Part shown: positions 46,747 through 58,689 of the stretch, in pieces
Numbering within the stretch: the stretch's first letter is position 1
How the letters are laid out: every line of letters starts with the position of its first letter
Source of the DNA: Polytrichum commune
Lineage: Eukaryota; Streptophyta; Polytrichopsida; Polytrichales; Polytrichaceae
DNA length: 64,000 bases
Assembly: GCA_950295325.1 (NCBI GenBank)
Contig: OX485803.1
Span: 54,945,554-55,009,553 of the forward strand
Direction: 5' to 3'
The notes under the pieces: generated by a model
Database searches by the model: none
What the model was told of the DNA's origin: nothing
The model's input: the letters and a program-made list of their open reading frames with translations, nothing else
Translations under genes and position numbers: made by a program

Positions 46747-48099
46747 TAAAGAGAGGCGCGTGCCAATGCATTTATTGAATTGGTAATGGCCTACTCTAGA
46801 GTATCACCAGCTGATGAGAATGGAGTTCGATAATTTAGAGGCTTGTAGGATAATTGGTTGCTTGCTAAAATTATTATAGCAGCTCTAAAATTCATGGGCA
46901 AGGGTGATCGAAGGTATGTCAGCACATAAGTAGCCGTGTGGAATGTGTGGCAACCGAATTTAGGCACAGCTGACGTCATTTATTGGATCAATTAAATATC
47001 TATCCAATTTAGAATCAGAGGTTTAGGTGTAAAATCGATTTCCCTCGGCCGCAATTTGAAGGATGAAAATAACAATTATGCGATATTCTAAGTAAATCAT
47101 TAAAGGGGTCCATTAAATTGGAATGTAATGGAGATTTAAACAAGATGCAAAACATCATAAAAGTCCTCTCATATTGCAGAAAGATGAGCTGAGTTTGTAA
47201 ATGAGGTAGTATCTCAGATGCGTGCCGTGTATCCATTAGACGGTGACACCTTCGATCGCAAAGCGAAGGAGAAGGAGAGAGCCCCTATTCTCTAGTTCAA
47301 AATAGATTAGACGTGCTAAGATGAGAAATGCAGAGACTAATAGAATGCGGTTTGCAAACTTGGATGATACCGCCAAGTCATTAACGAGCCAGTTTGCCAA
47401 GCTTCCAGTCGAGATTGTACAAAATCAAGTTGTTGAACAAGAATATACTTTACCTTCCCACTCAAAGTGTGAGACCGAGCTCCAACTATCGGTGGACTTC
47501 AATATTGTCAAAGAGAGTCAACTATTTGATTGCCCCCTCATTAATTAATGTTGCTTTTGATATTCTAAATTTCCATTTGGTGCAAGGTTAGGAACAATCT
47601 CGAATGGGACGTTCACGGATGAGGACTAAGGCTTAAAATTTATATGCGTTGCTCGACTGGACTGCGGGGGTGACGAAAAATAATTAGGGTTACAATTTTG
47701 GAAATGGTTGGATAAGAGCAAAGGGGTGCCACAAAAGGCGAGGGAGTTGGCAGCCAAAAAAGGGATAGTGAGTGCGGACTTCGTGGGTCCGAGAATTTGA
47801 ATTGTAGACAATGATTTAGATTCTGGGGAGATCCGTGAGGGGGAGATTAGAGTTGAGGGCGGAACCTTGAGTCCGACTTGCACTGCTGTTGAGTTGCTAT
47901 TAGTTATGTCAAGCGCTAGATTATGTTAGGTTGGAGCCATATGTATTGCTAGCCAAACCAATCAACTAAAACCCATCAATTGCGGTCCCAGGAAGTTGGT
48001 AGAGAAATGAGCAACTCACCACGAGAACAACCAAGCAGTACAAACCGAGCCAGGGTATGTTGTCTGAACCCGAGGTGTGGGATTTTGTTTTTATTTTTT
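46747..48099. other. Non-coding stretch, no gene recognised
   Basis: Short frames at 47321-47548 and 47394-47591 overlap in different phases and show no domain. The segment separates the MULE-like gene from the palindrome repeats. Confidence 0.45.
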
Positions 48100-48985
48100 T
48101 TAAAGTTTTTGCGAAGTGAGGCCACCGAGTCTGAGTCCAGTTCAGGGTTCGTAAATGGTGTTGGATGGTGGTGGTCGGGTCCGACCACCACCTCTGGATC
48201 CTTAGCTAGAAGCCCCCAGCAGCTTCAGACCTTCATAACTTTCACGTGTGATCTCTGATGCGCACATATGACCACTCTATTGTCATCTATGTTTCACGTA
48301 GATGCGGATGTATACCTCACATGCACCGTTCATGCAAGTATTGAGGAAATTATGCTTGTTCACATCTCCGCAGTCTCGAGAGAGGTACGCGACATACCAC
48401 CACCTCTAGATCCTCATTTTTTTGAAGTTTTTGCGAATTCAGGGTTTGTAAGGGGTTCTAGATGGTGGTGGTCGGGTCTGACCACCACCTCTAGATCCTC
48501 ATTTTTTTTGAAGTCGTTGCGAAGTGAGGCCACCGAGTCTGAGTCCAGTTTAGGGTTCGTAAAGGATGGTGGTGGTCGAGTCCGACCACCACCTCTGGAT
48601 CCTCATTTTTTTTGAAGTTTTTGCGAAGTGAGGCCACCGAGTCTAAGTCCAGTTCAAGGTTCGTAAAGGGTGCTGGATGGTGGTAGTCGGGTCCGACCAC
48701 CACCTCTGGATCCTCAGCTAGAAGCCCTAGCAGCTTTAGACCTTCATAACTTCCACATGTGATATCTGATGCTTACATATGACCACTATATTGTCATCTA
48801 CATTTCACGTTGATACGGATGGACACCTCACTTGGACCATTTAGGCAAGTATTGAGGAAATTATGTTTGTGCAAACCTGCGCAGTCCCGGGAGATATGCG
48901 CGACGGACCACCACCTCTGAATCCTCATTTTTTTTGAAGTTTTTACGAAGTGAGGCCACCGAGTCTGAGTCCAGTTCAAGGTTCC
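48100..48985. repeat. Repeat cluster with near-perfect ggtggtggtcgg palindromes
   Basis: A module of gcgaagtgaggccaccgag, then ccagttcagggttcgtaaa, then a palindrome ggtggtggtcgg-gt-ccgaccaccacc, recurs complete or in part at about 48112-48193, 48440-48489, 48515-48592, 48625-48703 and 48945-48985. A longer unit (48187-48420 and 48706-48935), including ttcataacttycac and a ttcacgt block, is duplicated about 520 bp apart. The cluster lies just upstream of the ParB-methyltransferase gene in its sense direction. Confidence 0.85.
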
Positions 48986-49108
48986 TAATGGCTGTTGGAT
49001 GGGTTAGTTTAGAATTTGAGTTGCATTTGTTTTATTTCTATTTTGAGGGGTGATGTTTGTTTGTTACCTAGACTGAGGCCATTTAGAGTTGTTTTTGTGT
49101 AAATTTGT

Positions 49109-49993
49109 ATGATGTCGATTGTGAGTGAAGTTGTGGAGGTTGCAACTGGAGGGTCATCAACAAGCTTATCGGGGAGTCCTTGCAGAGGAACCATGGACTT
49201 GGAAGTTACCCACGGGTCGCCTAATGTAGGCATTGCTCCAAGGAAGGGAAAGGGAAGGGTGCGGCGCATTCCTCAGTCTGAGTCCAGTGAGAGTGGAGAT
49301 CGCGACGACGGTGATGAGTCGCAGCCTTCGCTTGTGATGGACTCAGTAGGGGATCATAGTCACCATCCTCCTGCTAGTTCTAGTAAAGGCCAGAGTAGTG
49401 GTGATAGAGGCCATTTTGAGTCACCTATGGAGCGTGCTCGAAGGCAAGTTAAGGGCCTGACGAAGGTTGGAAACAATGTACAAGCCACATTGCTTCATGG
49501 CAATATGTATGAGGTAATTGAAAGTATGAGGCGGCAACCCGTCTCAAAAGCAGTCATTTGAATTCCATTGTGTAGGATGATTCAGATGCCCATGGTTAGA
49601 CCTACACTTCGATGTGATGTTGTTAAGTTGATGGGAGCGTTTCGCTATGGGTACAAGCTCCATTCAGGTGCTATTTATGTGTTCGTGACGGATGTCGAGG
49701 GTCATAGCAGGGTTGTCATTCAAGAGGATGTACAGCAATGGAGCCTTTGTTGAATTCAAGAAAATGATGCATTCAAAAATTGCTTGAAATCCGATCCTGA
49801 CCTCATGGGCTTGAGTGGCTCAATGTTCTTTGTTTATGATGGTAACCATAGTGTCTTAGCTTGAAAGGAGGTGATTGAAATTCTTCATGTTGAAGTTCAA
49901 CATTGGGTTTCGAAGAATGGTAATTCCAAATGCGTTGTATTTGACAGCGTTGGAGGTCGTGGAGATATCCTCACTGCCATGCACGATATCAAT
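49109..49993 (+). pseudogene. Exon 1 with ParB/Srx-like domain (part of the fusion gene)
   Basis: One frame runs from 49109 to the exon end, interrupted only by TGA at 49559, 49751 and about 49871. The last falls directly after SVLA and before KEVIE, where ParB-like domains often have Trp. A conserved-looking stretch, DVVKLMGAFRYGYKLHSGAI, precedes the ParB box. The exon end ATCAAT/ATATAA lacks a GT; G to A in GTATAA would restore one. Confidence 0.65.
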
Positions 49994-51220
49994 ATATAAT
50001 TTCTTGTTGATCTCATATTGCTTTTGATCCTCTTATTTGGCCTTCACAATTTATGCAATCTGACATGCCAACTGTGTAGGTCCAATCAAACGGCACATGT
50101 GAAGACTAGTTTAGTTCATACTCTTCACCGTATTCGGAAATACGGATCGTATGACATTGAGTATTTCAAGCCCATGCTTACTCCGGAGCAGATCAAATCA
50201 TGCCTCACGAAGTCAAAGAAGACGTGGTACCCACTTACTAGAGATTTGATGGTCAACTTCATCTTCAGTGTAAGGATCTCATTTCCTTATGGTTTCTTCC
50301 TTATCCGCAATCACTTGATTTGAGAGTTTAGTTTTGATTATTTGCTTCATTCTTCATGATGACGTAGTCCAAGTGGCTAGCGAGGCTGGGCAGTTATATT
50401 TGGAAAAGGTGGATGAAAGCGCGCATAGCGATTCAGACCTCCAGGAATATGTTGACAAGGCTATTGCTAAGAAGAAAGAGGAGCTATTTACCTACTTCAA
50501 CAAAGCCCAATCAGTTGCTAATCCAGCCGTAGGGGAGGGCTTCATGGAAGAGGTGAGTGAATTTTACTTGGATTTTGATTTCGACTCAAGACCTTAGCTC
50601 TGTTTCTGCTGATGCATTATTTCCTTGGACATGTAGGTTATTGTGTATTACAGTGCACACGTTGCTGCCAAAGTTGAGATGTCACTGGAGAAACTGCAGA
50701 TGGTGGCAACTGCAGTACGAAGTGCGCTGGCTCAAGTGGTGGAACAGTTCAGAAATTGTTCGAAAGGACCTCATGTTTCCAAAGTACCCTGCTCGTGAGG
50801 ACACGCTGAAGAAATGGATGGACCATGCTGCTCTTTGGACAGGGATAGAGGAGAGTGCCACTCAAGAGCTTTTTTGTTACATAGCACTAGTGGGTGGGGT
50901 TGATAAGTCCAAGGATGTAAAGAGTTTTGAGGACTATATTGACACTTGGCGGATTTGCCTTTGGACCAAGGCATTTAACTCCCTCTTATCTAGTTCTGAT
51001 GTACACAATAAATCCCTTGTGTTTGATAAAGTCAAGGATGGGGATCTTCTTGTGAAGCGGCTTTGCCTCAGGTATGAGTTAGTTATTTATTCATTTCATT
51101 ACATTTTTTTTTTCAATGCCGATGGCTGCTTGCGGTTTTGCTTTAGTGTGATGCTATGTGTGCCTTGCTCATTCATGTTTTTTACCAATCTCATCTAGTG
51201 TATTTTGTTGAATTTTGAAG

Positions 51221-52743
51221 GTATATGAAGCACGTGCTCCTTAAAGCTGGGGCAATTCGGAAGCTACCTCGTTGTGTGCAGGGGTGGTGCGATTCTTCTT
51301 CGCCAACCTTCATCTTCTCAAAGGCACAAAAGAAGAACTTCAGTAGAGAGCATCTCATTGAATGTTGTTGGTACATCGAATGTCCTAAGGGCTTTGTGCC
51401 TGACTCGGAGTCTAAGATCAAAAAATCCTTTAATTGTCACATAGGATCTCCCTAATGATGATGATGCACAAGAAGTTGAAGAGATTGCTCCTCTTGAAGT
51501 TTCACCTACCTTAGATGGAGAGAAGTCTTCTGGTAAGAAGAAGCTTGTTGCGGAGACTTCAACAACTGGAGTGTCCAAGAAGAGTAGAGCGATTGTTGCT
51601 TCAGTGGTTGCCACTAGATCTGCCACAGTTGAAGACACTCTGATGGGCAAAGCTGATAGTGAGCCCCTTTTACTCACTTAGAGCCATGTGAAGGTACCAA
51701 CTCCTCCCTCTCTGTCTCAACATCTTTCTTCTGAAAGCAGACCGCAAGTCCTTGTCATTAACGACTCCATTCTTAAGCAGCAACGGTTCTTTCGTGAGGT
51801 GTGCAAGTTTGTTGTATTATGCTCTCCTTTTCGCTCATGGAGAATCCATGGCGTGCCTTCATTGCGTGGAGCAGCTGACTTGGTGACTGCAGACTTACCA
51901 TAAGGTTTGCCGGTTCCAACTGTTTCGGTGCCATCATCAGTAGTACCCACTTGGAATGAGAAGAGTGAAGACTACTTGTAGGAGCTGTTTGATTTTGTAG
52001 ATGAGATTGTACACGATAATGGTGCATTGTTATTTTTTTCCATTTGATAATGGAGAGTTTCTCGAGGACATTGAGAGGTTTTATATATGATTTTTTTGGC
52101 TTTGTTGTGTGCAAGGAGTGGATGGGGGTCAATCTCTTGCCCATTAGCTCGGCAAGGATTCCCAATACCACCACGAACAGATTCAATATCCTTCTTCTCA
52201 AGCGGGTTTCGCGGCCCGAGGACTCCGTGTCTTGTCACTTCTACATTTTCCATTCGCTATGTACCAGAGTTGGTGGCGCAGGGTGTGGACGTTGGCCTCA
52301 ACGACACATTGATTAATTTCTACACCAATCCACTCATGGATGGTGCTTAACCGTGGAGAGGCCCAAGAAAGAAGGATGAATATTTTTTTTCATGCCTCAT
52401 TATGGCTCTAACCACAGTCGGGGACTTGGTTATTGATGTTGCAGCTGCCACTAGTATGAATTTCACTTCATTGATGTCCTTGATCTGAATTCAAACTAAT
52501 CACTTTGTGAATATGGTACTTATTACAAATTGTTGATTTCTTTGTAGGCAATTCTATTCGTGCTTGCAAGAGTACTGGCAGGCACGTACTGGGCCTGGAG
52601 AGTGACAAGAAGTTGTTTGGGGTTGTTCTTCAGCCTATGATGTCTATTGCTCCACCACCTCCACCTCCTCAAGCTCCTGTGCTAGTTGCAAAGGAGCCAA
52701 AGAAGGTTGCTGCAGTGAAGCGGCGTCGTGTTGAGGACTTTGA
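51221..52743 (+). pseudogene. Methyltransferase core exons (part of the fusion gene)
   Basis: Readable blocks are VPTWNEKSEDYL, ELFDFVDEIVHDNGALLFF, PFDNGEFLEDIERF, FGFVVCKEWMGVNLLPISSA, ELVAQGVDVGLNDTLINFYT, PWRGPRKKDEYFFSCLIMAL and the motif I block across the last intron. The block RGPRKKDEYF..LI..LT..GDLVID corresponds to the KP..L...I...T..GD.VLD signature of beta-class DNA methylases. Stops at 51901 (TAA), 51979 (TAG) and about 52349 (TAA, before PWRG) and frame slips near 51440, 52045-52095 and 52240 break it. Confidence 0.65.
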
Positions 52744-53384
52744 GTAAGTAAGTACCGCTTACTCTTTCTATTTCATTGGTCAATATTCATAGTTTTTTTA
52801 GAACCATGATATCACTTGTGCCTAAACTCTTTAAAATGTTGCAATATTGTAGAGACTATCCTAGTCCAACTAAGAGTTGGAGACTCCCTTCGTATGCAGA
52901 AGAAATTGCTAAGCTGCAAGCACTACAAGCATCTCCATCTCTCCAGTCAAATGTCTCTCCGAAGTATAACCTTCGTGTTTTGAAATTCTTAGATGTTGCT
53001 GCAGATGTTGATTTTGAGATTGGCTTGACTGACACTCAAACCAGCCCTAGTGATTTTGTTGGTGGTTCTATTTCTCTATCCACCAGCTTTGTTGGTAACG
53101 GTTTGATTTATGTAGATGATGAGGCTATTAGTAAATAGACCTCAGTTTTGTTTTTCTCAACTAGTTTATCATATCTCCAATCTGGAGAGCCATTGTAATG
53201 GCTACTTTTATGTTTTCAAACTGTGTGAATATCTCATTTTTACCACTGAATTACAATTGTAATCAATCTTTGCCTATGGTACATCCATATCCTAAACCCT
53301 CGCATGAAACATGCATGAGTTATGTGTTTTTGAGAGAAATTAGAAAAATTTAGTATGGCTGTAAAAATGAAAATAAGCAACAAA

Positions 53385-54010
53385 GAATTGAAGAGTAGAA
53401 GTCTTTGAGAAATCATGAGAAGAGAGAAAAATGAAAATTAAGATAGATAGGGCATTGATGTTATCCAAAGAGTTAATCATTAGAAGAGATCATTGACAAA
53501 TAAACAACCCAAAAATGAGTTTTTTCAGAAGGAAAAAAAATAGAAAAAAAATCAAGAATGTAAATTTTTTTTAAACAATGGACAATGGATAAAATTAAAA
53601 AAAAATTAGAAATGGCAAATGGAAAAAAAATGATAGGATAAAAAAATTGAAGGTAACAAGTCTTTGAGACTAAAAAATGAGGAAAATAAAAATTAAAGAT
53701 GATAGGGCATAAATGTTAACAAAATTGTTAATGAATAGAAGGGATGATTTACAATTGAACAACCAAAAGAATTAGGATTATATAAGGGATAAAAAAAATG
53801 TCAATAAAAAAAATTGAACATAGAAGATCATAAGTCTTTGATAAGTCTTTAATGTAAATAAAAAAATATTTAAGATTGACTGGGCATGGATGTTAACCAT
53901 TTAGTGAATAAATAAAAGAGATTAGTGACAAATGAACAATCACAGAAATTTCGATTCTTAAAAGGAAAATGGATAAAAGATATTGAGATAGATAAGTGAA
54001 GGCCGATATG
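53385..54010. repeat. AT-rich tandem repeat, three diverged units
   Basis: Three units share aagtctttga.., a gat-agggcat-gatgttaac block and ..gacaaat-aacaaccmaaa, starting near 53385, 53645 and 53812, about 170-260 bp apart. They are non-coding. A short ccctaaaccctaaacc stretch follows at about 54073-54089; it is two telomere-type units only. Confidence 0.6.
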
Positions 54011-54235
54011 CGGCTCTTGAACTTTGACATCATCATGACGTCAACCCTAATTGATGCATAGAAATTGTGATGAACCCTAAACCCTAAACCAAAGCGGTGG
54101 AAACATGTACAGAGATTATATTTTTAGATTGAAAATCCACAGTTATACATATCAAAAGTTTAAACTAGTAATAAAGTTGTCAAAAAATTCCACGGTTATA
54201 GGAGTTAATTCATCTTAAAATGGCATTCCAAATGT

Positions 54236-57200
54236 CTATTTCTGCTCTTCAACCTCTACTTTATGCTCTCCGCTCTCCGCTCTTTGCTCGCATACGACCT
54301 TTCCCCGTGGGGTGTATATTGGTTCTTGTTTGGGGGGGGGAGGATTGTGCGTTGTGGTTGGGTCATGTGAGAATAGTAGTTGGGCTTGTGCCAAGGTATT
54401 TTTGATGAGTTTTGGGGCAACTTCAAATTTTTGTTTGAATTCTTTAGGGGATATGATTTGGAGAGTGTTAGGGTTTTGGATTTGATTAAAGGTGGTGATG
54501 TTATATGTGTGTAATTTATCGAGGTATTTCTTTGTGGCTTGTTTATGCTTTGGGGAGAAGTGGGCGTATCTTGCGGTTTGTATCCATGCAAGTTCTATTC
54601 CTGAATGTTTTATGGAGAAATGTTTTATGGTGGTGTGTATATGGATTTCATATTCCCTTTTAAGCAGGTATAATGTGCAGGTTGTGGGTGATATTGCACA
54701 TGCTTGATATTTTAGGTGTGGGAGGTGATAGAACCCTCCATATTTTGCTGTAATGTATTTGGTCAGACCTTGGTAGATTTGGCCTAATTGGCCTTGGTTG
54801 TTGAGGGCGTTTATTAGTTGACCAATACAATTGATGTAGACATGGGAGGAGAGAGGTGGTGTTAATGCCAAAATTCTATTGGGGAGGTGGGTTAGTATGT
54901 TCGCTATACTTTGGGGTAGTTTGCATATTTGTTTGGTTAATTTACTGAGGATTTTGTCAAGTTTTTTGATGTTTGGTTTAGAGAATGGGATTGCATAATA
55001 GGTGTAGGCTATTCCTGGTTTTATTACTGTGTTGAGGATCTGTATTTTTTGCTTGATTGTAGCTAGGGATGTCATTAATAATTTGCTATGTTTTTTTTGG
55101 ATGTTCCATTTTAGGGAGGGGACTAGATGGATGCCAAGGTATGTGTAGGGTTTATTTTGTGTGAGGGTAGGGAAAGGTTGATTTTTGAAGTAAAATATGT
55201 TGTGCTTGTATGTATGCTTTAAAGATGGTGGTTTTCAAGTTTGATTTGTTTGGACATCCTGTAATTGCCCACTTGGAGAGGTTGAGGTTTAGGTGTGCCC
55301 ATTCTAAGAATTTTTGGAGTTTGCGGATTTGTGGCTAAATGTATGCTATGTTATCGGTGAGGATGGTAAGGTCATCAGCGTATGCCATGATGTTACATGT
55401 GGTTGTTGATGTCTTGAAGTGGTATCCTATGTTATTTTTTTCCAGCCATAGGAGGAGTAGGTCTAAGAAAAGGATAAAGAGGCATGGGGAGGTCACTTGC
55501 AAAAATCGTAGAAACAATGTGCGATACAAAATAAGGTCTAATATATTCATCGTAGGTAAATTTTGCAAAAAATGTACATATAATGATGTAATATAGGGGT
55601 TTTTTTAATAATGAAACATGTTTACATGTAAAATACCATCACATATAATGGCCTCTTTATCTAGTCAGTACATGTAGAATAACGTGGAAACAATTACTAG
55701 GGGTAGTGGGTCTAGGGTAGGGTTTGTGCTAGTGGATGAAAAAAAGCAATTTTCTGTTGAAATTGTTGGGATAGATGACTTCGCATGTTGGCTTGCTTGA
55801 AGGTTACTGAACCAACGGTTCCAATGTGGAGTTAATGGTCTTTATCCACATGTTGGGAGGGAAAATTTCGGCGCTTTGTTTGACTATATTTCACAATCTA
55901 AGACAATGCTTCAATTGCATGCCTTTGCCTTAAGTTGATTGTTTTGATTTAGTTCATGTGAGTTTAGCATTGTGGTTGAACTTCACAATTCATGGTTGTA
56001 AGAAGAGAAAATGTCCTTCATGAAAAAAATTGTCGCTTATAGAACCAAAAAAAAATGGGGTGTACGAAATAAAGTATGGTTCAAGAAAAAAATGGACAAC
56101 AATTGGGCTCTGGAAAAAAAATTGGTTACTTGGAATATAAGAAAAAAATGCAGTATTTTAAAATATTTTTTTGCAAGGTAAATAGGCCCCTGATAAATAG
56201 GTCATGAGCACGTGTATGCATCAATTAAAGAGGTAGGGGCTTAAGGTGTCACCTTGGATGGAGTCTCTATTAATTTGGACAAGTAGGGTTGTTCCAAAGT
56301 TGTTGCTATGAAAGGAGGTAGTTGAGTTTGTGTATATGTTACCTATGAGTTCGACGGCGTCTCGGGGATATCCTAAATCCTCCATTAGTGCGAGGAGTCT
56401 TGCATAGTCTATGGATCCAAAGGCATTTCTAAAGTCTACGTAGGTAAGGTAAATATCATTGTTGGTTAAGCGAGCATCTTTTAATGCAGCTGCTATTATC
56501 ATTTGGATTTGTTGGGTTGTGTTTCTTTATGGTCTAAAATCTTCATGGCTAAAATATATTATTTTGTGTTTTTTGCAACAAGTTGTGAGGTGGGCAGTGA
56601 GTGTGTTGGTGTAGAATTTATAAATAATGTTGGCCAGAGCGATAGGTCTATAGTTGGTAAGTAATAGCGGCTCGCCTTTTTTGTGGATATTGTTTTACTG
56701 TGTTTCCAATATTGGGATATGTTCATCTGGTGATAGCCTTGCCGAAAAAAGAGAAATAACAAATCATGGAAGGTTGGATGGAGGGCTTTGAGGATTTCGT
56801 TTGGGATGTTGTTAGGGCCTGGGGTTTTTCCCCTAGCTAGTTTCTTGAGGCTATTGTTAAACACTTCTCGAGAGAAGTTTTCCGAAATTTTGGAGTTGTG
56901 GGGGCCTCTTTTCTCAATAATGAATCCGTCTTGGTCACGCCATGGGTATTTGCGGACTACACATTGGCATGCAATGGGGTGATCCGTGGGGTCATCACAT
57001 AGGGTGTTTTTTCTATTAAAGAAGCTTTGTTGTGTTTGTAGGATTTCTTGTTTTATATCTATTGGGTTTGTGAGTATGTTGCCATTAGTGGCTTTAAGGC
57101 AATCTAATGGTGTGTTTATGGATGGTTTGAATATTTGTTTATATGTGTTTTTGGTTTAGTGTTTAGTAGGAGCATGTATTTTGTGATGGTTTTTTTGCAA

Positions 57201-58689
57201 TTGATGGTGGTTTGTTTGGTAGTGAATTTGCGGGCTTCTAACTTAGTTGTATGGCCTATAGTAGCAAGTTCTTCAATCCATTGCTTGATTGTTGCGTCGT
57301 TAACGGGGGTGGGAGGGATGGCCGTATTTTTTAGAGGATATAATTGCTGGATGTTTTGGTGGCTTGGCCAACTTGTGCATGGTATGGAGTGCGTTGTTCG
57401 TATTGCTTTTCTAGTGTTGTGGTAGATCTTAAGGTGGTGTTTCCACATATTATGTTGTTTGCGTAGGAGGAAACCACGTTGTTGGCGGGATCTGTGTGTT
57501 GAGGTATGTTTCCTCAATGCATGTACTTAGTGTGTTGATTATGTCTTGGAATTTTTCTTGGGCTTCTTCCCATTCTGTATGATGAAGGTGTGGAGTGTGT
57601 AGTTTTTGAACGAATGATTGTGTGGCAAGGTTGGTGGTTTTTTGGAATTGGATGTGTATTTTTTGAATCTTTTCTAGTGGTATGGGGTATGTAATTCGTG
57701 GGGTGTGTCTTGTAATTTTGTCGACTTTTTGGGCTAGTGTGTTGACACCAAGGTCTAGGTTGATGGGATAGTGATCCAAGTTTTGATTTTGGTGAAGTAG
57801 GGTTGTGCATGTTATGTGTGTGTGAAATGGCATGATAGTATAGAAACCATCAATGAGACTAGTGGATGAGTAATAGTGCCCTCCTTGTGGGGAGGGTTTT
57901 AGTGTTTTGAATTGGATGCAAGGTTAGGGTTTGCATGTGCCGTGCCCATTCTCTATCTTCATGGGTGGGAATTTGTTGTGTGCCTTCGTGGGTATGTCCT
58001 TGTAGGAAGATGTTTATGTTGAAATCTCATGCGAGTATGGTTTTGTATGTAGGGTGATGCTTTATTAGGATGATGATTTGGGTTACGATGTCTGGTATGA
58101 GGTTTAGGTCGTGTGGGTGCAATGGCATGTATAGGTTCATGAAGAGGAATGGTGTTAGTGGCTTGTTGGACATGTTGAGGGTTTACAAGTAAGGTGAGAT
58201 GTGCGATGGGTGGGGATTTTGGTTATGTTTTGAGATGTATAGATTTTTTTTGAATCATGACTAGTACGCCTCCTCAAGGGGGTTCATTCGTAGTGTACTG
58301 TCGGTTTCTTCCAAGGTCTTCAGTATTCATATTGTTGTATAATATCTTGTAGTATGGGAACATGTTGTCTATATATATGGTGGACTTATTCTTGGTTAGT
58401 TTGGTTTCTTGTAGGAGAATAATGTTGGGTTTGTTGTGTAGGTTATGTATAAGTTCTATGATGTGTGGTAGGCTTGAGCTAATGTGCCCGTGTTCCATGT
58501 GACAATGTGGATGTTGGTGTTGTATGTGTTTGTGCGTTGTGGTTGGGGGGGTTGGTTGTGTGTGGGATTATGGGTAGTTGTATAACTAGTGATTTGGTGG
58601 TTCCGCTCAAGTGGCGCTTGCTGGTGTGCTTCAATTCCTCTATCTAAGGTAGAGTTTGCATGGGCAAAGCTGCGGCTCTGGCTCACCAT
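54236..58689 (-). mobile_element. LINE-B, truncated decayed non-LTR retrotransposon
   Basis: Minus-strand blocks parallel LINE-A: endonuclease start HIVTWNTGTL (58689-58456) and IILLQETKLTKN (58498-58274, shifted frame); linker (57833-57116); RT N-terminus GKTPGPNNIPNEILKA (56864-56559); LTYVDFRNAFGSIDYARLL (56502-56221); MAYADDLTIL (55568-55335); thumb and connection (55075-54236). RNase H and the 3' hairpin tail are missing, so the 3' end is lost, and the 5' end stops before any ORF1. Frameshifts occur at several joins and a 0.7-kb insertion splits the RT. It belongs to the same clade as LINE-A. Confidence 0.85.
55483..56225. mobile_element. 0.74-kb insertion inside LINE-B reverse transcriptase
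   Basis: The RT sequence breaks at GDTLSPYLF and resumes with a repeated SPCLF; both borders carry taaagagg (55475-55482 and 56226-56233), extending imperfectly to about 14 bp. The insert is AT-rich, without coding sequence and without obvious inverted ends, so its class is unknown; a short retroposon or a worn hAT element would fit. Confidence 0.6.

Larger units (their letters stand above)
49109..53138 (+). pseudogene. ParB-like / DNA methyltransferase fusion gene, intron-containing, decayed
   Basis: Exons inferred: 49109-49993, 50080-50269, 50368-50552, 50637-51071, 51221-52452, 52548-52743 and 52853-53138, ending at a TAG. A Ser/Gly-rich N-terminus precedes a ParB/sulfiredoxin-like box (MFFVYDGNHSVLA, where DGxHR is usual) in exon 1. 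Exons 2-5 carry a helical region of unknown role. Exon 5 has the MTase motif IV region (ADLVTADLP then stop then G, for DPPYG-like) and FGFVVCKEWMGVNLL; exons 5-6 carry motif I (GDLVIDVAAATGNSIRAC..GRHVLGLE). Motif IV before I is the beta-class N6A/N4C order. A KRRR patch could be an NLS. Three in-frame TGA codons in exon 1, further stops, two frame slips and two donors changed from GT to AT mark a pseudogene. Expected role: methylation of DNA at ParB-chosen sites. Confidence 0.7.

Noticed and set aside
48280-48305. tgtttcacgt, identical to half of the bacterial parS site, near the ParB-like gene
   Set aside because: A 10-base match is not rare enough in 64 kb, the second half of the palindrome is absent and the duplicated copy near 48810 has already diverged.
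54073-54089. ccctaaaccctaaacc telomere-type sequence
   Set aside because: Only two units; too short for an interstitial telomere claim.
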